Positions 17,096 to 26,234 of a stretch of DNA of 64,000 bases are shown here, piece after piece. The notes beneath the pieces were generated by a model. That model worked only from the letters and a program-made list of their open reading frames with translations. It made no database searches and was not told where the DNA came from. The stretch comes from Streptomyces violaceorubidus (GTDB taxonomy: Bacteria > Actinomycetota > Actinomycetes > Streptomycetales > Streptomycetaceae), in assembly GCF_000717995.1 (NCBI RefSeq), contig NZ_JODM01000023.1, positions 38,918 through 102,917 of the forward strand, given 5' to 3'. Every line of letters begins with the position of its first letter. Position 1 is the first letter of the stretch. Made by a program: the position numbers and the translations under genes.

Positions 17096-18461
17096 GGTGC
17101 GAGCGTACGCGACGGCGGTGCGACTGGATCGCGGCCGTGTAGACGTCGGCGGTGGCGGCGGCGGCGCTGTCCCAGCCGAAGGACTGGGCGTGCCGGGCGG
17201 CGGCGTCGCCCATGCGGGGCGTCAGCTCGGGATTGTCGGCGAAATCCCGCAGGACGCGCGCGTAGGCGACGGGATCGTGCCCGTCGACGAGGCGGCCGGT
17301 GTGTCCGTCGCGCACCGCGACCGGGAGCCCGCCCACCGCGGCGGCGAGCACCGGCGTGCCGGCCGCCTGGGCCTCGATGGCGACGAGGCCGAAGGACTCG
17401 CTGTAGGACGGCATGACCAGCACGGACGCGGCCCGGAACCAGTCGGCGAGCTGTTCCTGGCCGACGGGCGGGCGGAAGCGCACGACGTCGGCGATGCCGA
17501 GCCGGGCGGCGAGCTTCTGGAGGCCCTCTGGCTTGGCGAGGCCGCTGCCGCTGGGCCCGCCCACGACGGGGACGACGATGCGCGAGCGCAGCTCGGGGCG
17601 TTCGTCGAGGAGTACGGCGACGGCGCGCAGCAGCACGTCCGGGGCCTTCAGGGGCTGTATGCGGCCCGCGAAGAGCGGGATGAGCGCGTCCTGGGGCAGG
17701 CCGAGGCGGGCACGGGCGGCGGCGCGGGCGTTGCCGTGCCGGCCGGGTCCGGGGACGGTGCCCTTGGGGAAGGGGCGGAACCGGTCGAGGTTCACGCCGG
17801 GGTGGACGACGGCGACCTTGCCGGGGTCGGCGGCGTAGTGGCGGACGAGTTCGTCGGCCTCCTCGGCGGTGTTGGCGATCAGCCGGTCGGAGGCGGCGAC
17901 GATCTGGGTCTCGCCGATGACGCGGGCGGCCGGTTCGGGGGTGTCGCCGGCGGCCAGGTTGGCGTTCTTGACCTTGGCCATGGTGTGCATGGCGTGCACC
18001 AGGGGCGCGCCCCAGCGCTGGGCGGCGAGCCAGCCGACGTGGCCGGAGAGCCAGTAGTGGGAGTGCACGAGGTCGTAGTGACCGGGGCGGTGGCCGGCCC
18101 AGGCCTGCATCACGCCGTGGGTGAAGGCGCAGAGCTGGGCGGGCAGGTCCTCCTTCGCCAGTCCCTCGTACGGGCCCGCGTCGACGTGCCGGACGAGGAC
18201 GCCGGGGGCCAGCTCGACGGCGGGCGGGAGGGCGGCGGCGGTGGCCCGCGTGAAGATCTCGACCTCGATGTTGATCGCGGCGAGACGCTGGGCCAGCTCC
18301 ACGATGTAGACGTTCATGCCCCCGGCGTCGCCGGTGCCGGGCTGGTGGAGCGGTGAGGTGTGCACGGAGAGCATGGCGACGCGGCGAGGCCTGCGGTTCA
18401 GCCTCAGCCGCGGGGAGGCCGCCGGTGAGCGGCGCCCGAGCCTGCTGACGTACTGGCTCAC
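17088..18461 (-). CDS. mshA: D-inositol-3-phosphate glycosyltransferase MshA
   Basis: First step of mycothiol biosynthesis: transfers GlcNAc from UDP-GlcNAc to 1L-myo-inositol 3-phosphate. A 457-residue GT-B enzyme with an N-terminal acceptor domain ([20 protein letters not shown] is diagnostic of MshA) and a C-terminal GT4 nucleotide-sugar domain with [15 protein letters not shown] and the late EX7E region [18 protein letters not shown] 18461 was chosen because AGGAGGAAC precedes it; an ATG at 18530 has no site. A sigma-R type promoter lies upstream, fitting the known thiol-stress control of mshA. mshD for the last step is at 58295. Confidence 0.96.
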   Translation of the reverse strand: MSQYVSRLGRRSPAASPRLRLNRRPRRVAMLSVHTSPLHQPGTGDAGGMNVYIVELAQRLAAINIEVEIFTRATAAALPPAVELAPGVLVRHVDAGPYEGLAKEDLPAQLCAFTHGVMQAWAGHRPGHYDLVHSHYWLSGHVGWLAAQRWGAPLVHAMHTMAKVKNANLAAGDTPEPAARVIGETQIVAASDRLIANTAEEADELVRHYAADPGKVAVVHPGVNLDRFRPFPKGTVPGPGRHGNARAAARARLGLPQDALIPLFAGRIQPLKAPDVLLRAVAVLLDERPELRSRIVVPVVGGPSGSGLAKPEGLQKLAARLGIADVVRFRPPVGQEQLADWFRAASVLVMPSYSESFGLVAIEAQAAGTPVLAAAVGGLPVAVRDGHTGRLVDGHDPVAYARVLRDFADNPELTPRMGDAAARHAQSFGWDSAAAATADVYTAAIQSHRRRVRSHHG

Positions 18462-18525
18462 GAGCCGTTCCTCCTCGCTGCGGGCATGCCGGTCGGAGGA
18501 CGTGGGCTGCCCTCCAAGGGGTGGG

Positions 18526-18552
18526 AACACCGGACGGGCGGTGCTCCATTCC
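18526..18552 (-). promoter_or_regulatory. Sigma-R type promoter of mshA
   Basis: On the minus strand GGAAT, 19 bases, then GTT, matching the Streptomyces sigma-R consensus GGAAT-N18/19-GTT, 65 bases upstream of the mshA start. Sigma-R controls thiol-oxidative stress genes, including mycothiol genes. Confidence 0.8.
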
Positions 18553-18727
18553 GGTTTTCCGACCTTTGCCGAATCATTACCGCCGATCGCTCAACCGTTC
18601 GAGGGCCGTCCGGGGCCCGGCCCGGCCGATGGCGGCGGGAGCCCCGCCACGGGAGGCGGGTACCACTCTGCGGGTACCACCATCCCGTCGACGAATGCCG
18701 GACGGTCCGCCGCATACCCTCGTAGTC

Positions 18728-19543
18728 ATGCCACCCCGCGCCACCGCCACCCGCCCCGTGGGCACGGTCACGCGCGGGACGACGAATCCGAACCGGCTGC
18801 GCCGCATGGACCGCTGGATCGCGGCCGCGCACGGCGCCGAACTGCGCCGCGCCGCCGAGCCCGTCGCCGTCGACCTCGGCTACGGCGCGGCCCCCTGGAC
18901 CGCCGTCGAACTGCTGCACCGGCTGCGCACCGTCGCGCCGCACGCGCGCGTGGTGGGCGTCGAGATCGACCCGGCGCGGGTGGCGGCGGCCCGGCCGTAC
19001 GCGCGCGAGGGGCTCGATTTCCGGCACGGCGGCTTCGAGGTCCCCGTCTCCGCGCCCCCGCTGCTGATCCGCGCGGCGAACGTGCTGCGCCAGTACGACG
19101 AGGGCGAGGTCGCCGCGGTCTGGGGGCGGCTGTGCGCGCGGCTCGCGCCCGCGTCGGAGCACTCGCGCGGGGGACTGCTGGTCGAGGGGACGTGCGACGA
19201 GATCGGGCGCCGGCACGTATGGGTGGCGCTCGGGCCCGAGGGTCCGCGCACGGTCACCTTCGCGACCCGGCTCGGCTCGCTGGACGCCCCCTCCGACCTG
19301 GCCGAACGGCTGCCGAAGGCGCTCATCCACCGCAATGTCCCCGGCGAGGCCGTGCACGCCTTCCTGCGCGACTTCGACCGCGCCTGGGCGGCCGCCGCGC
19401 CCTACGCCTCCTACGGCGCCCGGCAGCGCTGGATGCGGGCCGTGCGGGACCTGACGGCCGACTGGCCGGTGGCGGACGGGCCGACGCGGTGGCGGCAGGG
19501 CGAAGTGACGGTGCGCTGGGAGGCGTTGGCACCCCGCGCGTGA
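18728..19543 (+). CDS. Class I SAM-dependent methyltransferase
   Basis: A 271-residue protein with a Rossmann-type SAM site: VAVDLGYGAAPWTAVELL (motif I, Gly-poor but recognisable) and VVGVEIDPARVAAA (acidic end of beta2). Later ANVLRQYDEGEV may be post-motif II. The substrate is unknown. ATG 18728 has no Shine-Dalgarno but TACCCT lies seven bases upstream, so the message is probably leaderless. The 265-bp gap to mshA carries a 14-bp direct repeat (GGGTACCAC twice) near 18658-18685. Confidence 0.8.
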   Translation: MPPRATATRPVGTVTRGTTNPNRLRRMDRWIAAAHGAELRRAAEPVAVDLGYGAAPWTAVELLHRLRTVAPHARVVGVEIDPARVAAARPYAREGLDFRHGGFEVPVSAPPLLIRAANVLRQYDEGEVAAVWGRLCARLAPASEHSRGGLLVEGTCDEIGRRHVWVALGPEGPRTVTFATRLGSLDAPSDLAERLPKALIHRNVPGEAVHAFLRDFDRAWAAAAPYASYGARQRWMRAVRDLTADWPVADGPTRWRQGEVTVRWEALAPRA

Positions 19544-19786
19544 ACCGGCGGCGCCGGCACGGACGACGGCGGCCACAGGCCGACACGGACGACCGGGGCC
19601 GACACGACACGGCCGACCGCGAGCCGGGAACGATCTCCGAGCGGCGTTCGTCACACATCGGGGATGCGGAAGAGAAGCAGCAGGAAAGCAGGAGGAAAGC
19701 ACGGCCTCTGTCGCTTTTCGCGTCGCCGTGGCACGATCCCCCGAGCGACCTATGTTACTGACGGTTAATCAGTTGGGGGGCGAGGT

Positions 19787-20944
19787 ATGCGTACGGGGAA
19801 GCGTGGCTTGACGACCGCTGCCGTGACCGTGGTCTGCGCGATCACCGTGCTGGCGGCACCGGGCACGGCGCTCGCGGACCCGGGCCCCTCGGCGTCCTCG
19901 TCGGCGTCACCCGCACTGGGCGGCCCCGGCGCCTCCGCCACCCCGACCGCCCCGGCCGCCACGCCCGGCAAGGGCAAGGGCAAGGATCTGGAGGCCGTGC
20001 GCGAGAAGCTCGACAAGCTCTACCGCGCGGCGGCCTCGGCGACGGAGGAGTACAACGCCGCCGAGGAACAGGCCGAGAAGCAGAACGCCCGGATCGTCGA
20101 GCTGGCCAAGAAGATCGTCAAGGGCCAGGAGAAGCTGGACGGGCTGAAGGACCGCGCGGGAGCCGCCGCCCGCGCCCAGTACCGCACCGGCGGCCTGCCC
20201 GACGGGGCCAAGCTGGTCCTGAGCGAGGACCCCGAGGACTTCCTCGACGGCACCGGCCGGGTGATCCAGGGCCACCGGGCCACCAAGGGCCTGCTCGGCG
20301 AGCTGACCCGCGCACAGGAGGACCTGAAGACCTACGCGGCGGACGCCTCCGCCCGCTTCGAGGAGCTGGAGGCGAACCGCAAGGCCAAGGCCACCGCCCA
20401 GAAGAAGATAGAGCAGCGGATCGCGGCGGCCGAGAAGCTGGAGTCCGAGCTGGAGAAGGAGGAGAAGGAGCGCCTCGCCCGGCTGGAGAAGGAGGCGCAG
20501 GCCAAGGCCCAGACCGCCTGGCTCGACTCCGGCATCCTCGATGACCTCGACGCCGGGGCGACCGAGCGGGGCCGCAAGGCGGTCGAGTACGCCACCGCCC
20601 AGATCGGCAAGCCCTACCAGTGGGGCGCCGAGGGCCCGAAGTCCTACGACTGCTCCGGGCTGACCTCGCAGGCCTGGGTGTCGGCCGGGCGGGCGATCCC
20701 CCGCACCTCGCAGCAGCAGTGGAAGCAGCTCAGGCACATCGGCATCGAGGACATGCGCCCCGGCGACCTGATCATCTACTTCGACGACGCCAGCCACGTC
20801 GGCATGTACGTCGGTGACGGCTCGATGGTGCACGCCCCGCGCCCGGGGCGCTCGATCACCCTCGCCGGAGCGGGCTCGATGCCGATCCTCGGCGTGGTCC
20901 GGCCGGACACGGCCCCGGCGCAGGCGCCCGCGCCCAAGGGGTGA
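19787..20944 (+). CDS. Secreted NlpC/P60 peptidoglycan hydrolase with coiled coil
   Basis: A 385-residue exported cell-wall endopeptidase, RipA/Cgl-like. It has a signal peptide (residues ~1-31, cleavage near TALA-DP), a long coiled coil (~65-250, rich in Lys, Glu and Ala) and a C-terminal NlpC/P60 domain with the catalytic triad Cys289 in YDCSGL, His337 in SHVGMYV and His349 in MVHAPRPG. It should cleave D-Glu/mDAP-type stem-peptide bonds in septation or growth. ATG 19787 follows GGGGGGCGAGG. No ydaO riboswitch consensus was seen upstream. Confidence 0.93.
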   Translation: MRTGKRGLTTAAVTVVCAITVLAAPGTALADPGPSASSSASPALGGPGASATPTAPAATPGKGKGKDLEAVREKLDKLYRAAASATEEYNAAEEQAEKQNARIVELAKKIVKGQEKLDGLKDRAGAAARAQYRTGGLPDGAKLVLSEDPEDFLDGTGRVIQGHRATKGLLGELTRAQEDLKTYAADASARFEELEANRKAKATAQKKIEQRIAAAEKLESELEKEEKERLARLEKEAQAKAQTAWLDSGILDDLDAGATERGRKAVEYATAQIGKPYQWGAEGPKSYDCSGLTSQAWVSAGRAIPRTSQQQWKQLRHIGIEDMRPGDLIIYFDDASHVGMYVGDGSMVHAPRPGRSITLAGAGSMPILGVVRPDTAPAQAPAPKG

Positions 20945-21215
20945 CGCGCGCCACGCGTGACGCGCCGGGCGCGTGAGGCGGGCCACGTGACCCAGTCCAC
21001 GCCCGGCACCCCGCCCCGCGTGACGTTCGTCATCCCGGGTCTCCGGCCGAGGTGTCCAACTGCGGGGGATTAGGCGGCATATGACAGGGGCCGATGGTCG
21101 CCCGACGTGTTCTGGACCATTCCGCAGCGGCGCCGACACCCGCTATGGTCCCCGTCGGTGGGTCGAGGTCCCTCGCCCCGCCATGCCCTCGGGGGGAGGG
21201 AAGGAAACCAAGACG

Positions 21216-22712
21216 ATGCCCGTACCCGTACCGCGGCAGAGGGCGATCCCGGCCGTGGAGTGTGGTCAGGCGCCCGCCGCGTCCCCGGACAGCGGCCCTT
21301 CCAAGGAACAGGCCCCGCCCGGGACGCACCCGGCCGAGCACCCCACCGGCCGGCGAGAGGACCCCACGGAGAAGCGCGAGAAGCCCACGGACACCAGCCC
21401 CGAAACCCGCACCGGCGTCGGCCTCGCCACAGACCCCGGCACCGGCACCGGCACCGACCGGACGCACGGCGGCCGGACGGAGAGCGCGGCTCCCACGAAC
21501 CTGACCGTGCTGCTGATCGAGGACGATCCGGCCGGTTCGCCGATCGTGCCCGACCTGCTCGACCAGTCCGGCAAGCCGATCCGCATCCGCACCGCGCGCA
21601 ACCTCACCGAGGCCGGGCGGCTGCTGACCGACGACGTCCACTGCATCCTGCTGGACCTCGCCCTGTCGGCCCCCGCCCCGGCCCGCACCGGCACCGGCAC
21701 CGACGGCGGTGGCCACGGCAACGGCGGCGCGGCGGACGACGACGAGCTGGCGGTGCTCCGGCACGTCCTGGAGCTGGCACCCCGGCACGCCGTGCTCGCC
21801 CTCACCTCCTCCAGCGACGCCGAGCGCGGCGCCGAGGCGGTGGCGGTCGGCGCGCAGGACTACCTGTTCCGCGACGAGCTGGACGGCCGCCTGCTGAGCC
21901 GGGCGATCCGCTACGCCGTCGAGCGCAAGCGGTCCGACTCGGCGGAGCGGCGGCTGGCCGAGGGCAGGCTGCGTGCGCAGGAGAACCGCCGCCTGGAGCG
22001 CGGCCTGCTGCCGACCCCGCTGCTCGCCGGGTCCCCGCTGCGCTTCGCCGCCCGCTACCGTCCGGGCCGCTCGCGCGCGCTGCTGGGCGGCGACTTCTAC
22101 GACGTCGTCCGCACTCCGGACGGCACCGTGCACGCCATGATCGGCGACGTCTGCGGGCACGGCCCGGACGAGGCGGCGCTCGGTGTGGAGCTGCGGATCG
22201 CCTGGCGGGCGCTGACCCTGGCGGGGCTCTGCGGCGACCAGCTGCTGGGCACGCTCCAGCAGGTGCTGGAGCACGAGCGCTCGGACGACGAGATCTTCGC
22301 GACGCTGTGCGCCGTGGACATCTCCCCGGACGGCCGCCGCGCGGGCCTGTGCCTGGCCGGGCACCCGTCCCCGCTGCTCAGCCGCCCGGGCATGCCCGCA
22401 CGGCTGCTGCCCTACGACAACAACGGCCCGGCGCTGGGGCTGCTGCCGGGCGCCCGCTGGCCGCGGATGCAGGTGGAGCTCGGCGCCGAGTGGAGCCTGA
22501 TGCTCTACACCGACGGTCTGATCGAGGGCCACGTCGGCGGGGGCCGGGAGCGGCTCGGCCAGGACGGCATGGTGGAGATGGTGCGCCGTCAGATCGCCGA
22601 GGGCCTGACGGGCGAGGACCTGCTGCGGACGACCGTCAACGAGGTCCGCGAACTCAACGGCGGCGAGCTGGCGGACGACCTGGCCGTGGTCCTGCTGGAC
22701 CGGACGGCCTGA
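21216..22712 (+). CDS. Receiver-domain PP2C (SpoIIE-type) phosphatase
   Basis: A 498-residue response regulator with output as a serine phosphatase. After ~90 disordered Pro/Thr/Gly-rich residues comes a receiver domain (LTVLLIEDD, phospho-site Asp in CILLDLALS, LALTSSSDAERG, QDYLFRDEL). The usual Lys of the receiver is Arg here, and a ~25-residue Gly/Thr/Ala insert follows the Asp. The C-terminal PP2C domain has the metal Asp residues in GGDFYDVV, IGDVCGHG and ADDLAVVLL. It probably dephosphorylates an anti-anti-sigma factor. ATG 21216 follows AAGGAAACC; ATG 21183 is possible. Confidence 0.9.
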   Translation: MPVPVPRQRAIPAVECGQAPAASPDSGPSKEQAPPGTHPAEHPTGRREDPTEKREKPTDTSPETRTGVGLATDPGTGTGTDRTHGGRTESAAPTNLTVLLIEDDPAGSPIVPDLLDQSGKPIRIRTARNLTEAGRLLTDDVHCILLDLALSAPAPARTGTGTDGGGHGNGGAADDDELAVLRHVLELAPRHAVLALTSSSDAERGAEAVAVGAQDYLFRDELDGRLLSRAIRYAVERKRSDSAERRLAEGRLRAQENRRLERGLLPTPLLAGSPLRFAARYRPGRSRALLGGDFYDVVRTPDGTVHAMIGDVCGHGPDEAALGVELRIAWRALTLAGLCGDQLLGTLQQVLEHERSDDEIFATLCAVDISPDGRRAGLCLAGHPSPLLSRPGMPARLLPYDNNGPALGLLPGARWPRMQVELGAEWSLMLYTDGLIEGHVGGGRERLGQDGMVEMVRRQIAEGLTGEDLLRTTVNEVRELNGGELADDLAVVLLDRTA

Positions 22713-22751
22713 GCCGCCCGGTCCCGAAGACCGCCCGCGCGGGCAGTCCCC

Positions 22752-23105
22752 TCAGCGTCCGCCGTTGTACGGGCCGTAGGGGCCGTCGCTGCTGGAGCCG
22801 CGGCGGCTGTTGCGGCCACCGCCCGACAGGCCGCGCAGTGCGGGCCGTACGTCGACCATGTACACGATCGTCGCGACGAGCCCGATGATCGGCAGGAACG
22901 ACAGGATGTTGAAGATCAGGTTCACCACGAAGGCGAGCCCGAGGATGATCAGCCAGAAGGGCTTGGTCTTCTTGTCGGCCGCGCGGTAGGCGTCCTCGCG
23001 GCGCGTGGCGGCGTCGATCAAAGCGAAGCCGCTGAAAAGGATCAGGGCGATGCTCAGCAGCCACATGAAGCCTGCGAACCCCTGCATCAGCACAACGTCC
23101 ACCAC
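22752..23105 (-). CDS. DUF2516-family small membrane protein
   Basis: A 117-residue protein with two or three hydrophobic segments (about 7-28, 49-80) and a Gly/Ser/Arg/Tyr-rich tail ending YGPYNGGR. It matches the actinobacterial DUF2516 family, function unknown. Start uncertain: GTG 23105, GTG 23102 or ATG 23087, none with a good Shine-Dalgarno. Same strand as the HbhA-like gene upstream but with a strong terminator between. Confidence 0.8.
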   Translation of the reverse strand: MVDVVLMQGFAGFMWLLSIALILFSGFALIDAATRREDAYRAADKKTKPFWLIILGLAFVVNLIFNILSFLPIIGLVATIVYMVDVRPALRGLSGGGRNSRRGSSSDGPYGPYNGGR

Positions 23106-23146
23106 CAGATTCGGATCGTCATTTAGCGGTCACCGTACCCGCAGAA

Positions 23147-23177
23147 CGGGCCGGGCACCCCAAGGGTGCCCGGCCCG
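23147..23177. terminator. Strong hairpin terminator after the HbhA-like gene
   Basis: CGGGCCGGGCACCC and GGGTGCCCGGCCCG form a perfect 14-bp stem with a CAA loop, 24 bases beyond the stop at 23201. Confidence 0.9.
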
Positions 23178-23200
23178 CTCCCCGCTCGTCGCGCCCTGCC

Positions 23201-23845
23201 CTACTTGGCGGGCGGCGTCGTCTTCTTGGCGGTGGTGCTCTTCTTGGCCGGGGCCTTGCGCGGGGCGGGCGTCTTCTTCGCCGCGGCCGACTTGTCCTCG
23301 GTGACCCGGACCGGCTCGGACTTGGCCGTCGCGGGCTTGGCCGGGGCGGCGGGCTTGGCCGGGGCGGGCTTGGCCGGCTCGACGGCCACGGCGAGGTCCT
23401 CCACGTCCTCGGCCAGGTCCTCGATGCCGTCGGCGGCCTGGCCGCGCCAGGTGCGGACCGCCTGCTCGCCACGCTCGGCGACCTTCTCGTAGGCCTCCCG
23501 CGCCTTGACGGCGTACTCGGCGGCGACGCCGACGGAGCGCAGCGCGAGGTCCTGGGCGGTCTCGCCGAGCTTCTTGAAGTCGGCGTCGAGGTTGCCGAAG
23601 AGCTCGTTGGCCTTGGCCTGGAGGCTGCCCTGGGTCTCCTTGACGCGGGCCGTCGCCTTCTCCTGGACGGCCTTCGGGTCGGTGTTGCGTACGGCGTCGA
23701 TCCGCGCCGGGGCCTCCGCGCGCAGCTGCTCCACCAGCACCGGCACCTTCTTGGCCTGCTGGAAGGCGAGGTCGGCGGTGCCCGCGGCGAAGTAGAGCGG
23801 GGTGGGGTCGCTGAAGGTCTTGCGCAGGTCGTCGGTGATGGCCAT
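23201..23845 (-). CDS. Heparin-binding haemagglutinin-like protein
   Basis: A 214-residue protein built like mycobacterial HbhA: an N-terminal ~140-residue amphipathic alpha-helical coiled coil and a C-terminal ~65-residue Lys/Ala/Pro-rich tail (KPAPAKPAAPAKPATAKSE-type repeats). There is no signal peptide. In mycobacteria HbhA is a surface adhesin; in saprophytes a membrane or DNA/polyanion-binding role is more likely. The start at ATG 23845 follows GGAGGACC. It lies 22 bases after the XRE gene's stop and so may be co-transcribed with it. Confidence 0.82.
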   Translation of the reverse strand: MAITDDLRKTFSDPTPLYFAAGTADLAFQQAKKVPVLVEQLRAEAPARIDAVRNTDPKAVQEKATARVKETQGSLQAKANELFGNLDADFKKLGETAQDLALRSVGVAAEYAVKAREAYEKVAERGEQAVRTWRGQAADGIEDLAEDVEDLAVAVEPAKPAPAKPAAPAKPATAKSEPVRVTEDKSAAAKKTPAPRKAPAKKSTTAKKTTPPAK

Positions 23846-23867
23846 GGTGATGGTCCTCCGGAATTGC

Positions 23868-24299
23868 TTATGAATGAGGGTTTTTTACTGTTTCCGCTCC
23901 GTCGACAACGGCATCGGCGTCGGTGTCGGTGTCGGCTTCCGCGTCGGCCCCGAACCCGTTCTCCTTGCGGAAGGACTCGTAGACCTGGAGCAGCACCTGC
24001 TTCTGCCGCTCGTTCAGCGAGGGGTCGGCAAGGATGACCGCACGCGTCTCCACGTCGTCCCGGTCCCGCTCCGCGTCGAGGATCCCGGCGCGGACGTACA
24101 GCGTCTCGGCGGAGATCCGCAGCGCCTTGGCGACCTGCTGGAGCACCTCCGCGCTCGGCTTGCGCAGCCCGCGCTCGATCTGGCTCAGGTACGGGTTGGA
24201 CACGCCCGCGGCATCGGCGAGCTGCCGCAACGACAGCTGCGCGTTGCGCCGCTGCTCGCGCAGGTACTCACCGAGGTTGCCGACGTTGAGCGATGCCAT
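23868..24299 (-). CDS. XRE-family helix-turn-helix regulator
   Basis: A 143-residue DNA-binding protein. Residues ~9-65 form a Cro/CI helix-turn-helix (LREQRRNAQLSLRQLADAAG, VSNPYLSQIERGLRKPSAEV). A helical linker and an acidic Asp/Ala/Thr tail (ADTDTDADAVVDGAE) follow. ATG 24299 has GGAGT 2-6 bases upstream. It probably controls itself and the downstream HbhA-like gene, an arrangement I recall in many Streptomyces. Confidence 0.88.
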   Translation of the reverse strand: MASLNVGNLGEYLREQRRNAQLSLRQLADAAGVSNPYLSQIERGLRKPSAEVLQQVAKALRISAETLYVRAGILDAERDRDDVETRAVILADPSLNERQKQVLLQVYESFRKENGFGADAEADTDTDADAVVDGAETVKNPHS

Positions 24300-24416
24300 G
24301 ACTCCACCATGCAGCACCTTGCTAACTATTGCAAGCACCGCGCTTGCAAGAGTGCGCCCACCCTCGCCCGCCCGCCCTCGCGCGCCTGCCCTCGAGCGCC
24401 CGCCGGTCCCGCCCGC

Positions 24417-24884
24417 TCAGCCGCGGCCCGCGGCCCGCCTCCGGGACCACGCGGCGGCGTCGGCGCCGTACCGGACGAGGAGGCGGGCGAACTGGACGCG
24501 CTCCTGGGGCGACCAGGCGGCGGTGATCTCCTCGAACGCCTCGCGCTGTTCGGCGGCGAACCGGTGGCGTTCGGCCTCGCCGTACTCGGTGAGTTCGAGC
24601 ACGGTGCGGCGCCCGTCGGACTGGGACGCCGCCCGGCGCAGCAGCCCCTCCTCGATGCAGGCGGCGACGGTCCGGCTGGCCACCGGCTGGGCGACGCCCA
24701 TCTCGGCCGCGAGGCCGCCGACGGTCGTCTCGCCCGGCGCGTCGGCGATCACGTTGAGGACCAGGTTGCGGGAGAGGTCCCTGCTCGAAGCCGGAGTGCG
24801 CCGCCGCAGGCGCGACAACGCCGGGCCGATCTGGTCCAGCGCCGGGTCGTCGGCGGTCCGGCCGGGGGAAGACGCGCTGCTCAT
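24417..24884 (-). CDS. MarR-family regulator
   Basis: A 155-residue winged-helix repressor. The DNA-binding helices lie in TTVGGLAAEMGVAQPVASRTVAACIEEGLL, with the wing SQSDGRRTVLELTE. It is divergent from the amidohydrolase gene, with a near-perfect inverted repeat between, so it probably represses that gene and itself in response to a small ligand. ATG 24884 is preceded by TAGACT and exactly six bases, a leaderless promoter. Confidence 0.9.
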   Translation of the reverse strand: MSSASSPGRTADDPALDQIGPALSRLRRRTPASSRDLSRNLVLNVIADAPGETTVGGLAAEMGVAQPVASRTVAACIEEGLLRRAASQSDGRRTVLELTEYGEAERHRFAAEQREAFEEITAAWSPQERVQFARLLVRYGADAAAWSRRRAAGRG

Positions 24885-24911
24885 GCCCCGAGTCTAGGCC
24901 GCTCCCCCGTG

Positions 24912-24953
24912 TTTGCATACCTCTCGGCAACTGCATAGCATCAGGTATGTAAA
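24912..24953. promoter_or_regulatory. Inverted-repeat operator between MarR and amidohydrolase genes
   Basis: TTTGCATACCT at 24912 and AGGTATGTAAA at 24943 match as an inverted repeat with one mismatch, 20 bases apart. The AT-rich core stands out in this genome. A site for the divergent MarR protein is the likely reading. Confidence 0.7.
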
Positions 24954-24985
24954 TGTGGACGAGCCAGGAAACGAGGCGGACTGCC

Positions 24986-26200
24986 ATGGCACTCACCGCG
25001 ATCACCGACGCGCAGGTATTCGACGGGGAGAAGACCGTAGGCGTGCGGACCGTGGTCATCGACGGCACGAGGATCGCCCGCGTCGGCGGCGAGGTCCCCC
25101 GGGACTGCGAGGTCGTCGACGGCGGCGGCGCCACCCTGCTCCCGGGACTCATCGACGCCCACGTCCACTCCGCCCCGGGTTCCCTGGCGCTGGCCCTGCG
25201 GTTCGGGGTGACGACCGAGCTGGAGATGCAGGGGATGAACACCCGGGAGAACCGCGGGTCCATCACCGACGACGACACCCTGGCCGACGTGCGCTCCTCC
25301 GGGTTCGCCATCACCCCGCCCGGCGGCCACCCGAGCGAGCTGATGCCCGAGGGGTTCCGGCCGAAGTGGGACCTGCCGCCGGTGATGCCGCTGATGCCGT
25401 TCTCCACGACTCCGGAGGAAGCCGCCGCCCATGTGCCGCAACTCCTCGCCCGGGGTTCGGACTTCATCAAGTTCATGATCGACGACGGCACCGTGGAGGG
25501 GCATCCCGGGCTGCCCTCGCTCGACCGGGCCACCCTGAACGCCGGTGTGGCCGAGGCCAGGAAGTACGGCGCCCTCACCGTGGCGCACGCCCTGACCCTG
25601 GAGGCCACCCGGATGGCCGCGGAGGCGGGCGTCGACGGCGTCACCCACGTCTTCATGGACCAGCCGCACACCGCGGAGATCATCGACGTCATCCGGGACG
25701 CGGGCATGTTCGTCATCCCCTGCATCACCCTCAACGCCTCGATGATGGGCATCACCGGCGCCGAACTCGCCGACGACCCCCGGGTCGCCGCCCGCCTCGA
25801 CGACCGGTGGGACCGGACCCTGCGCTCCAGCTACGACCGCTACCCGCAGGGCCGCCTCGACGACGTCTACGCCACCGTCCGCGCCCTGGACGCCGCCGGG
25901 GTCGACGTGCTGGCCGGGACCGACGTGTCGATGCCCGAGACCTTCTTCGGGGGCCTGGCCCACGGAGCGAGCCTGCACCACGAGTTGCAGTACCTCGTGG
26001 CGGCCGGCCTCACGCCCTCGCGGGCCCTGCGCGCGGCCACGGCGACCACGGCCCGGCGCTTCCGCCTCGGCGACCGGGGCCGCGTCGCCGAGGGGTTGCG
26101 CGCGGATCTGCTGCTGGTCGACGGCGATCCGACCGTCGACATCGGCGACACCCTCAACACGCGCGCCGTCTGGCGCCGCGGCACCCGCCTGGCGGCCTGA
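24986..26200 (+). CDS. Amidohydrolase-superfamily enzyme
   Basis: A 404-residue metal-dependent hydrolase with a TIM barrel flanked by a composite beta sandwich. Motifs in order: LLPGLIDAHVHS (metal His pair), SDFIKFMIDDG (candidate carbamylated Lys), LTVAHAL and DGVTHVFMD (metal His), and LAGTDVSMP (catalytic Asp). It fits the imidazolonepropionase/prolidase-like group; the substrate is unknown. ATG 24986 follows AGGAAACGAGG; ATG 24953 upstream overlaps the operator. Probably induced through the divergent MarR regulator. Confidence 0.9.
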   Translation: MALTAITDAQVFDGEKTVGVRTVVIDGTRIARVGGEVPRDCEVVDGGGATLLPGLIDAHVHSAPGSLALALRFGVTTELEMQGMNTRENRGSITDDDTLADVRSSGFAITPPGGHPSELMPEGFRPKWDLPPVMPLMPFSTTPEEAAAHVPQLLARGSDFIKFMIDDGTVEGHPGLPSLDRATLNAGVAEARKYGALTVAHALTLEATRMAAEAGVDGVTHVFMDQPHTAEIIDVIRDAGMFVIPCITLNASMMGITGAELADDPRVAARLDDRWDRTLRSSYDRYPQGRLDDVYATVRALDAAGVDVLAGTDVSMPETFFGGLAHGASLHHELQYLVAAGLTPSRALRAATATTARRFRLGDRGRVAEGLRADLLLVDGDPTVDIGDTLNTRAVWRRGTRLAA

Positions 26201-26234
26201 GCACGACGGCATCCCGCCGCGGGCCCGGAACCGC

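Noticed and set aside
19544..19786. Possible ydaO (c-di-AMP) riboswitch before the NlpC/P60 gene
   Set aside because: Such riboswitches precede some Streptomyces cell-wall hydrolases, but I could not find the conserved core segments in this 243-bp gap.
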